From CBDUQI01 sp965369325 (GTDB taxonomy: Bacteria; Pseudomonadota; Gammaproteobacteria; Steroidobacterales; JBCBZW01): DNA of 10,796 bases. A program made the translations under genes and the position numbers. Of this stretch, positions 1 to 5,851 are shown piece after piece. The stretch covers positions 1 through 10,796 of the forward strand of contig CBDUQI010000204.1 of the NCBI GenBank assembly GCA_965369325.1. The letters are read 5' to 3'. Positions within the stretch are counted from its first letter, which is position 1, and every line of letters starts with the position of its first letter. The notes below the pieces were generated by a model. The model had not been told where the DNA came from. It did no database searches and worked only from the letters and a program-made list of their open reading frames with translations.

Positions 1-878
1 TTTTTCAGTCGGCGCCACAGGGTGCGCGGATGCAACTCCAGCCGCTGAGCAACATCTTCGAACGAGGGGAACTGCTGCACGTGGGGGCGGATCATGGTGC
101 GCACCCGTGAGCCGTAGCCGGCTTTCTCATAGTTCTGCTGCAGGAAGCTGAGCGGGGCGCGCCGCAGAAAATCGTTCAGCGTGCGCTCATCCTGACGCAA
201 CGGCTCGGCCGCGAACACCGCCGCAAAGCACAGGCTGGCACGCTCGCTCTCAAAGTGGATGGGGTGACCAAAAAACAGATGGCGGTACTCATCTGCATGC
301 CGCGGGGCCGGATACGGCACGGTCACCTGATCCAACGGAATATGGCGCGCGATTAGCCAGTTGGCGAGGCGGTGAACCGTCATCATCATGCTTTCATAAA
401 TCTCCGGGCGCAGGGCCGGGAGCTGCGGGTCGCGGTGCCACTCGAAGTGGGTCTGGCCGTTCTCGGTATGCACACGGTAGTGAATGCCGGTATCCAGCAA
501 ATTGTAAAACTCGGCCATCTGGGTGAGCGCCTCGCCCACTGTGCTGCGATGGATAATACTGTTGCAGCCAAAGGCGAAGGTGCCGGGCAGAGTAGGGCGA
601 TCCAGCCCTTTCAGCGTCTCGTCTTCGCATGCCCGCATAGTGTTTAGATACACCCGCGAGAACTGCTCGACGGTTACTCGGGCGCGGCTGCCGGCTTCCA
701 GCAAGCGCGGCGAGATACCACTCAGACGCAGCAGTTCATCGGTCTTGCCGGTTGGCTGCGCGGTCACCAGCTCAACGCATTTGGTGACGAAATGCATAGA
801 CACCGATAATCGGTCTATGGACGTTGCGCGCGGTCTTTCCGGTTTGTGCTGGGTACTCGTGGGGGGCGCCGTGCTCAT
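1..878 (-). CDS. AraC-family transcriptional regulator (C-terminus cut by window edge)
   Basis: This open frame begins at the ATG at 878-876 and runs off the left edge after 292 codons. Family members are about 340 residues, so roughly 50 residues, mainly the second helix-turn-helix, are missing. Residues about 45-230 look like the arabinose-binding-type N-terminal domain (PF12625-like) of OruR/ArgR-type AraC proteins: predicted helices, a FYNLL stretch near 124-128 and HFE-type motifs at 144-146 and 208-210. The linker carries YGSRVR (255-260), and the first DNA-binding helix-turn-helix starts at SFEDVAQRLELHPRTLWRRL (272-291). The start is chosen because it overlaps the tetR stop as ATGA and has an AAGGA ribosome site 8 nt upstream (887-891) inside tetR. 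A later Met at residue 28 is possible. Expected role is a cytoplasmic effector-responsive activator. The effector is unknown and its targets may lie left of the window. Class assignment is firm; function is inference. Confidence 0.93.
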   Translation of the reverse strand, partial: MSTAPPTSTQHKPERPRATSIDRLSVSMHFVTKCVELVTAQPTGKTDELLRLSGISPRLLEAGSRARVTVEQFSRVYLNTMRACEDETLKGLDRPTLPGTFAFGCNSIIHRSTVGEALTQMAEFYNLLDTGIHYRVHTENGQTHFEWHRDPQLPALRPEIYESMMMTVHRLANWLIARHIPLDQVTVPYPAPRHADEYRHLFFGHPIHFESERASLCFAAVFAAEPLRQDERTLNDFLRRAPLSFLQQNYEKAGYGSRVRTMIRPHVQQFPSFEDVAQRLELHPRTLWRRLK

Positions 879-1600
879 CGCTCCATTCCTTGCGGGGCGG
901 ATGTGGCCGCGAGACTGCCCCGCGGCTGGCTGGCGGCGGGTGCGCTCGCCAGTGCGCCATATCGTCGTTGCGTGCTTAGCGAGGCAGGGCCGGTCAACAT
1001 GTTCTCGATGGAGTCGATGAGGTTGTCGGTGGTGTGCTCGCGGGCCCAGAACTGCGCCGCCCGATCCCCGGAAGCCATTGCCGCCTCGCGCGCAGACAAG
1101 CTGGCGCTGATGAACTGTCCGACAAAGGCAAGGCGTTGCTTGAGCAGTCCCTCTGGGACGCCGCACAGGCGTTTGGCCAGCAGCGCCATGCAGTGATCGT
1201 AGGTGCGGTTTTCATTTCCCAATGCCTCGCGCAGCAAGGCGCGGTGGTTCATCTGCAGCAGGGTGGCGAAGCGAATGTACCCCAGCCCCTCTGCGGTGTC
1301 GCTGAAGCAGATGGCGGGTAGGACGATCACCTCGATTAATTCCCGTGCGGTGGGTTCGGGCGACCGGCCCAGTACCCTCTCCAGCCGCCGGGCGCGCTCG
1401 GCATCCAGCGCCCGCGCGCCATCGCGTACCAGTTCACGCACCAGTGCCTCTTTGGTGCGGAAGTAGTAATGCAGCGAGCCGGCATTTTTTTGCCCAGCCG
1501 CCCGTACGATCTCCCGCGTGGTCACGTTATCTATGCCACGTTCAGAGAACAGCGCTCGCGCGCCGCGTTTGAGCTTGTCACGGGTCGAGTCATTTCGCAT
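875..1600 (-). CDS. TetR/AcrR-family transcriptional regulator
   Basis: This 241-residue protein has a typical TetR N-terminal DNA-binding domain. Residues about 5-50 form the three-helix HTH, with FSERGIDNVTTREI leading into the recognition helix and the near-invariant HYYF-type signature at 44-47, followed by KEALV. Residues about 60-205 are the helical ligand-binding and dimerisation domain. The last 35 residues are rich in Ala, Ser, Pro and Arg with no helical pattern, making a disordered tail that extends beyond the usual 190-210 residues of the family. The start ATG at 1600 sits 11 residues before the first predicted helix and suits the fold; no clear Shine-Dalgarno precedes it, and the candidate promoter lies so close that the message may be nearly leaderless. 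It is the first gene of a coupled pair with the AraC regulator (4-bp ATGA overlap). A perfect palindrome 44 bp upstream is a plausible operator for autorepression. Ligand and regulon cannot be read from the sequence. Confidence 0.94.
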   Translation of the reverse strand: MRNDSTRDKLKRGARALFSERGIDNVTTREIVRAAGQKNAGSLHYYFRTKEALVRELVRDGARALDAERARRLERVLGRSPEPTARELIEVIVLPAICFSDTAEGLGYIRFATLLQMNHRALLREALGNENRTYDHCMALLAKRLCGVPEGLLKQRLAFVGQFISASLSAREAAMASGDRAAQFWAREHTTDNLIDSIENMLTGPASLSTQRRYGALASAPAASQPRGSLAATSAPQGMER

Positions 1601-1608
1601 TTAGGGCA

Positions 1609-1637
1609 ATGCTTACTTACGGGCGCACCTAAGTCAA
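1609..1637 (-). promoter_or_regulatory. Weak candidate promoter of the tetR-araC pair
   Basis: Read on the minus strand, TTGACT (1637-1632, five of six to the sigma70 -35 consensus) is followed after 17 bp by AAGCAT (1614-1609, three of six to the -10 consensus). Transcription would begin about at 1602, almost at the tetR ATG, giving a nearly leaderless message. The palindrome at 1644-1662 sits immediately upstream. The -10 match is poor, so this is tentative. Confidence 0.3.
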
Positions 1638-1643
1638 TTGCTT

Positions 1644-1662
1644 TAATCAGCTGACCTGATTA
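1644..1662. promoter_or_regulatory. Candidate TetR operator palindrome TAATCAG-N5-CTGATTA
   Basis: Two perfect 7-bp arms (1644-1650 and 1656-1662) are separated by CTGAC. The site lies 44 bp upstream of the tetR start and just upstream of a candidate -35 box. Length and symmetry match sites bound by TetR dimers, many of which autoregulate. No second copy was noticed upstream of the hydantoinase or the pump. That TetR binds here is inference from position. Confidence 0.5.
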
Positions 1663-2330
1663 GATCGAGAAGGCGATTGAGGTGCTTAAAGTCCGTTCGG
1701 ACCCGCGCGCCGGAGCACTATCCGAGTGAGGCTGCGCAAATGTGCGCAAAGTTGTCGCTCGCCTAACCAAATTCGCAACATTGCGGTGCGACAGATTCCG
1801 GATGAGTTATGGCCGAGCGTTCGCTTTAGGCATCCTGCTAACGGGATGGACAGACTGCATACGCGACAACAACCGGCACGCCTGATTGCCCCGCGTGGTG
1901 GAATACCAACATGGCGCATCGAGACAAGTGGGGCGTTCAGCGTCGGCCCGCGTGAATATTATTTTTCTTTATGCCTACGGGAATTTCCGGCGTTGAAGGG
2001 GAGGCCGAGCAAGCCGTCGCGTACCTGTCGTATTCGAAAGGGCGCCTGTCTGGCGACGGTGCCTGACCTGGGCTCGTGTCGCGATAGCCTCTGGTGACGG
2101 GCCTCGGCTTGTTGACCGTTGCTGGCGGTTGAGGTCCTCAGATTGGTGCAATGCGTTATACATAGCGCGAAAATAGTGCTTCACAAAATCTTCATATGGT
2201 GGTACCAATACACCCCGACAGCGATGTCACAGAGCATAAATCAGGTTGACTGAAGACATTGCGACCGGCCGGAGGCGCGAGCAGCATGCACCCGCAGCCT
2301 TAGCCTGACTGGATTCCTTGGGGGGGAAGC

Positions 2331-2381
2331 GGGCGATCGTTTCTATCGTTTTCGGACGTTGGGCGCGATCGCCCTTTTTTT
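2331..2381 (+). terminator. Rho-independent terminator hairpin facing the plus strand
   Basis: GGGCG (2361-2365) pairs with CGCCC (2370-2374) across a CGAT loop, directly followed by seven T (2375-2381). An alternative longer stem pairs GGGCGATCG (2331-2339) with CGATCGCCC (2366-2374), nine perfect pairs across 26 nt, so two mutually exclusive hairpins share the same 3' arm. The T-run lies only on the plus side, so it would stop plus-strand transcription, although the nearest genes on both sides are on the minus strand. It does not look like a terminator for the hydantoinase gene. Confidence 0.6.
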
Positions 2382-2454
2382 CGCCTACACCCAGCAACCC
2401 CGGATGCCGTCCACTATGTTGCGCGACCACAACGTGTCAGCGCGCGACGTCCTG

Positions 2455-4446
2455 CTAAACGGGCCGGCTCTGTGCGTAGGCGCAAATGCGCGCACTGATC
2501 AGGCTGTTTTCGCCGACCGCCCCGGGCACGTCGATTCGATCCACCTTGATGTCTATCTGGGTGCTTTGTGCACCACCCTGCGCGTGTAGCTGCCGGGTCA
2601 TGTTCTCGCACGCTAGGTGCTGCGCATGCCTGAGCGCCTCACTGGCAGCGTCAAAGCGGCTGGGCGAATCGGGCCCGTGCACCAGGTAGGCACCGTCTTC
2701 GGCCAACGTTACCTCAATCACGCTCTCTACCTTGATGTGGCCGACGGCTGCGCCGACAGCGTTAGCCACCTCTGCGTGCTTGGGCACGTGCACCTGACAA
2801 TTGAGCCGCTCGCCGACGCCTTCGAAGAAGATCGCCGCGGGGCCACCCACCGCTACGAGTGGCATCGTCGGGGTCAACTGAACAGTTAAATCGCCCATCC
2901 GCGGATGCTTCCGGGCAACCGCCTCAATCAACGGGTCATCCTGGGCAAAACGCTGTCCGCCAAGCTGCTCGATCAGCAGTCGGGTGCTTTTTTCCGCCAC
3001 CGCCTCGCGCACTTCCTGCGCCACCTGGCGTAGTTGCGGTGCCACGTCTTTGCCGCTTACCCGTCCGCTGGCCCGACCGAGTAGCTCGCATCCATACAGG
3101 GCGGCCTCGCTCGCCCATTGTGACTGCAGGCCAAGTACGTGCGCGGCATCGCTGGGGGTAAAGCCACTCTGGCGTACCAGACCACGTTGGCTCAGACGCC
3201 GCAGGCATGCGCGATCGGCGGCACCGTCGATCACCTCGCGCAGTGCGGTCGGCTCGTTTGGCTTAAGGCGTTGGAAGAATTGGCGGTCGCGCGGGTCTGT
3301 GATGCCCAGCGCACCCGCCTGCCCGGTCGTGGGCACGATGTAGTGGCAGGCGTACAGCATGCCGCTGCTGGCGCCCAGCGCATGCTTCAGGTTAGTGGTG
3401 ATCTGCGGCCACTGTGCGCCCAGCATACTAATGGGGATCACGCGATGGGCTTGCAGTTGCACAACGCCTTGGGCGTCAATCTGCACCTCGCTGTCGCCGC
3501 CCAGCGCGCTGGTGTGCATATCGATGGCCTGTACCAGGGTGCGAAAGCCCCCGACATTCGCACCGTGCGGACTAAGCCGCGGCCAACCCTGTCGCACCGT
3601 GGCCACATCGCAGGTGGTACCGCCAATGTCGGCGATAACAAAGTCTGACAACCCTGCCAGAAAGCGGGCGCCGATAACACTCGCGGCGGGACCGCACAGG
3701 ATGGTCTCGATGGGCTGTTGCACGATCGCCTTTGCATCGGCCACCGCGCCGTCGCCTTTCACGATAAGAATAGGTGCATCCACCTGACACTGACGCATCG
3801 CCTGCGCGACGCCATCAAGCAGGTTTACCAGCAGCGGAATAATGCGCGCATTAAACGCGGCGGTTAGGGCGCGCCGAGGGCCGTCCAGAGAAGCGGACAG
3901 ATCGCAAGACGCGGTGACCGGCGCGTTAGTGAGTTGCGAGACCAACTGTTGGGCCTGCCGCTCATGAGTGGGGTTGCGCACGCCGTAGTGGGCGGCGACG
4001 GCATACGCGTCGGCCTCACCGGGTTTGCCCGCCAGTGCCGCGCGTATCGCATCGCCGTCTAGCGGTGCCTGCGGCTCACCCGTGTAGGTATGCCCGCCGG
4101 ATATCCGGACCACGTTGGCGTCGGGAATCGCTTGGCTGATGCGCGAGCGCTGGGCCATCGCATCGTTAAAACCAATGAGAAACACGGTGACCGCACACCC
4201 GTGCCCTTCCACCAGCGCGTTAGTCGCAAGTGTGGTGGAGATAGACACGTAGGCAATGTCCGCCGGCGCTACCTTTTCTTGTGCTTGTGTCAGCACCCGG
4301 CGCAATGCCTGATGGATGCCCAGGCTCAGTTCGCCGTGCGTGGTGGCGGCTTTGGCCGTTGCGATGACTATGGCGTGTTCGGTATCGACAATGACGGCAT
4401 CGGTGTAAGTGCCGCCGGTGTCGATACCAATGGCAAAACGTGACAT
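2455..4446 (-). CDS. HyuA-like hydantoinase/oxoprolinase family protein (stand-alone)
   Basis: This 663-residue cytoplasmic protein belongs to the HyuA/oxoprolinase branch of the ASKHA (actin-like ATPase) fold, whose members drive ATP-dependent opening of hydantoin, oxoproline or related rings, or carboxylations. The N-terminal domain (about 4-180) opens with the phosphate-1 loop IGIDTGGTYTDAVI (6-19) and includes STTLATNALVEG (70-81). The second domain (about 195-480) holds CGPAASVIGA (251-260), the phosphate-2 loop ADIGGTTCDVATV (272-284) and DMHTSALGGDS (309-319), where D309 and H311 match the metal-binding positions of the family. VAVGGPA (531-537) is the adenosine loop, and a small alpha/beta domain ends the protein. 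Length is normal. It reads GGDS where many HyuA subunits read GGGS, and no HyuB subunit is adjacent, so it is probably one of the single-subunit homologues. The substrate is unknown. ATG at 4446 is the only start that keeps the phosphate loop at the N-terminus. Confidence 0.92.
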   Translation of the reverse strand: MSRFAIGIDTGGTYTDAVIVDTEHAIVIATAKAATTHGELSLGIHQALRRVLTQAQEKVAPADIAYVSISTTLATNALVEGHGCAVTVFLIGFNDAMAQRSRISQAIPDANVVRISGGHTYTGEPQAPLDGDAIRAALAGKPGEADAYAVAAHYGVRNPTHERQAQQLVSQLTNAPVTASCDLSASLDGPRRALTAAFNARIIPLLVNLLDGVAQAMRQCQVDAPILIVKGDGAVADAKAIVQQPIETILCGPAASVIGARFLAGLSDFVIADIGGTTCDVATVRQGWPRLSPHGANVGGFRTLVQAIDMHTSALGGDSEVQIDAQGVVQLQAHRVIPISMLGAQWPQITTNLKHALGASSGMLYACHYIVPTTGQAGALGITDPRDRQFFQRLKPNEPTALREVIDGAADRACLRRLSQRGLVRQSGFTPSDAAHVLGLQSQWASEAALYGCELLGRASGRVSGKDVAPQLRQVAQEVREAVAEKSTRLLIEQLGGQRFAQDDPLIEAVARKHPRMGDLTVQLTPTMPLVAVGGPAAIFFEGVGERLNCQVHVPKHAEVANAVGAAVGHIKVESVIEVTLAEDGAYLVHGPDSPSRFDAASEALRHAQHLACENMTRQLHAQGGAQSTQIDIKVDRIDVPGAVGENSLISARICAYAQSRPV

Positions 4447-4487
4447 GAGCGGGCCCAGCGATGCAGTCGGTATTCAACAGAGCGGGG

Positions 4488-4496
4488 ATGTTAGCA
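4488..4496 (-). promoter_or_regulatory. Candidate extended -10 promoter of the hydantoinase gene
   Basis: On the minus strand TGCTAACAT (4496-4488) combines the TGn extension with TAACAT, four of six to the sigma70 -10 box. No good -35 lies at the proper distance, which extended -10 promoters tolerate. Transcription would start near 4481 with a leader of about 35 nt. If real, the hydantoinase gene is transcribed separately from the efflux operon. Confidence 0.27.
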
Positions 4497-4541
4497 CTCG
4501 CGCCTGCTGGGTTGCGCACTTGTCGCGCCCGCCGTATTTGA

Positions 4542-4648
4542 CGTCGTAATTGCCGCAGACGCAGGCCGGCGGATATTACGACGCCCAGGCTTGGCGCCAG
4601 GCGATGCCAAGCCGCCTGCGCCGCATCTTCGCCGACCTATGCAGATGC
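4542..4648. repeat. Cluster of three inverted repeats between adaptor and hydantoinase genes
   Basis: Three hairpins lie side by side. CGTCGTAAT (4542-4550) pairs perfectly with ATTACGACG (4575-4583), and inside it CCGC (4553-4556) pairs with GCGG (4569-4572). GGCTTGGC (4588-4595) pairs perfectly with GCCAAGCC (4606-4613) across 10 nt. GCATCT (4623-4628) pairs with AGATGC (4643-4648) across 14 nt. None is followed by a T-run on the minus strand. They begin 13 bp beyond the adaptor stop and may mark the 3' end of the efflux message, stabilise it, or be a REP-like element; which of these is open. Confidence 0.55.
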
Positions 4649-4660
4649 TGGTGATCGGGG

Positions 4661-5851
4661 TTACGGAGCGGCCGCTGAGGTGCTGGCGACCGGCGAGGCG
4701 ACGATGGTTACCGTTTGCCCGTCACGCAGGGATTCGCCGCCGCGAATCGCAATGCGATCGCCAGCATCAAGGTCGCCGGTGACCGCAACCATGTCGCCCT
4801 GACTGTCGCCCAGGCTGACTGCCACCCGCTGGGCCAGGTTGTCCTGATCAATGCGAAACACGTAAGTGCCATCCTGCCGCAGGATGAGGGCGTCGCGCGG
4901 CACCGCCAGGCCAGCGGTTGCGGCTTTGATCGGTACCGAAACGCTCACCAGTTGGCCCACGGTCCAACCGCTCGTCGCGTCGTCGCTGCTCGGCAAGTCA
5001 ATCCGCACTTCAAAAGTCTGCGAGCGCGGATCAGCCGCCGGGATGAGGGTGCGGATGGTGCCGGTGTGGCGCGATTCGTACCCGAACAACGTCAGCTCAT
5101 CGCCCGCGACCACGCGCCCGGCATACTTGAGCGGGACAAAGGCGCGGACCTCCAGTTGCTCAATATCGGTAATCCGGGCGACCACCGTGCCGCGCCCGAC
5201 ATCCTCGCCCTCGCGGCGCATCCGCTCTACCACCACACCGTTGAATGCCGCGCGTACCACCGAGCGTGCGATCTGGTCTTCAATCTGGCGCAAGCGCGCC
5301 TGCGCAATGGCACGATCGCTGGCAGCGACGTCCCGGTTCGAGACGGTCTCCTCCACCTGGTTAGCGGAAAGGTCGTCTGTTTTGGCTAGGCTGCGTTGGC
5401 GTATCAGTTGGCTGTTCAGAAAGGTGAGCTGGGCATCTGCGCGCTTGGCTAGCGCGCGCTGCTCAGTGAGTTGCAGCTTCAACGGTCCCTCATCTATTGA
5501 GGCCAGCACCTCGCCCTTTTTTACATAGGTGCCGGGTTCCGCCACGTAAGTGAGTTGGCCGTCGATGCCCACCGTAATCTGTACGTCATTGCGGCTGTAG
5601 ACGGTGGCCGAGACTGGCACCGTGGGCACAATAGCCAGTGCCTGCACCTCGCTGACCAGCACTGAACTGGCCGGGGGCTCGCCCTGAGCTTGGGCAGCAA
5701 GCGGCGCGAACAGGCAAAGGGCTGCGCTTAGCATTGCGGCGCAGCGTAGGCCGTGGTGTGCCTGGCCCAGGCCTCCCTGGCCGGGCACACGGGTGGGGAC
5801 GTTGCGGTAGGTTAATCGCATAGCTTCGCTTAGCCTCACTAGGGTGCTCAT
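4661..5851 (-). CDS. RND efflux periplasmic adaptor subunit (membrane fusion protein)
   Basis: This 396-residue HlyD/AcrA-type adaptor links an inner-membrane RND pump to an outer-membrane channel. A signal peptide lies at about 35-55, with hydrophobic core MLSAALCLFAPLAA (40-53) and an AQA-Q cleavage site after 55. Mature domains in order are the first half of the lipoyl domain (about 84-120, containing YVAEPGTYVKKGEVLASID), a helical hairpin (about 121-195, rich in Ala, Gln and Arg), the second lipoyl half (196-230), a beta-barrel (231-309) and a membrane-proximal domain (about 310-385, AVPRDALIL). There is no lipobox cysteine, so it is probably soluble in the periplasm. ATG at 5851 overlaps the pump stop as ATGA, without a visible Shine-Dalgarno, so translation probably depends on termination of the pump. 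This start gives an unusually long stretch before the signal core; Met11 or Met40 are alternatives. It follows the pump gene, the reverse of the common order. Confidence 0.95.
   Translation of the reverse strand: MSTLVRLSEAMRLTYRNVPTRVPGQGGLGQAHHGLRCAAMLSAALCLFAPLAAQAQGEPPASSVLVSEVQALAIVPTVPVSATVYSRNDVQITVGIDGQLTYVAEPGTYVKKGEVLASIDEGPLKLQLTEQRALAKRADAQLTFLNSQLIRQRSLAKTDDLSANQVEETVSNRDVAASDRAIAQARLRQIEDQIARSVVRAAFNGVVVERMRREGEDVGRGTVVARITDIEQLEVRAFVPLKYAGRVVAGDELTLFGYESRHTGTIRTLIPAADPRSQTFEVRIDLPSSDDATSGWTVGQLVSVSVPIKAATAGLAVPRDALILRQDGTYVFRIDQDNLAQRVAVSLGDSQGDMVAVTGDLDAGDRIAIRGGESLRDGQTVTIVASPVASTSAAAP

Larger units (their letters stand above)
1601..2454. other. 854-bp gene-poor intergenic stretch
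   Basis: No reading frame here convinces. The longest plus-strand frame (1726-2097, GTG start, 123 codons) and the longest minus-strand frame (1975-2208, TTG start) show no recognisable domain, and the plus frame lacks the GC-ending codon preference of the flanking genes. Visible elements are the tetR palindrome at 1644-1662, a GTCCG-TT-CGGAC inverted repeat at 1691-1702, a 10-bp tandem TGCGCAAA repeat at 1733-1750, a CGCAA-CA-TTGCG inverted repeat at 1774-1785, AT-rich patches around 1955-1975 and 2155-2210, and a strong plus-strand terminator at 2331-2381. The length and AT-rich patches fit a decayed gene or an unannotated RNA. Nothing recognisable as an insertion sequence was found. Confidence 0.6.

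Noticed and set aside
1691..1702. GTCCG-TT-CGGAC as a minus-strand terminator
   Set aside because: The realistic stem is only about 4 bp, with just three T after it, and it lies upstream of tetR rather than after the hydantoinase stop.
1726..2097. Plus-strand 123-codon frame with GTG start in the gene-poor gap
   Set aside because: No recognisable domain, no Shine-Dalgarno, and codon third positions lack the GC preference of the real genes nearby. It is kept only as part of the possible plus-strand transcript.
2197..2207. TGGT-GGT-ACCA, resembling the TNGTNNNACNA sites of FCD-type GntR regulators
   Set aside because: The site is short and expected by chance, there is no GntR gene in the window, and it is not next to a gene start.
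1975..2208. Minus-strand 77-codon frame whose first residues look protein-like (TTG start, PPYEDFVKHYF)
   Set aside because: The start is TTG with no ribosome site, and the sequence turns into low-complexity Arg/Pro/Thr-rich text after about 25 residues. It could be a gene fragment but cannot be supported.
1601..2454. Possible insertion-sequence remnant or integron attC site in the gap
   Set aside because: No terminal inverted repeats, target duplication, transposase-like residues or attC core sites could be identified.
4715..5389. Plus-strand 224-codon frame opposite the adaptor gene
   Set aside because: It is antisense to the adaptor, whose domains are clear, and has no recognisable features of its own.
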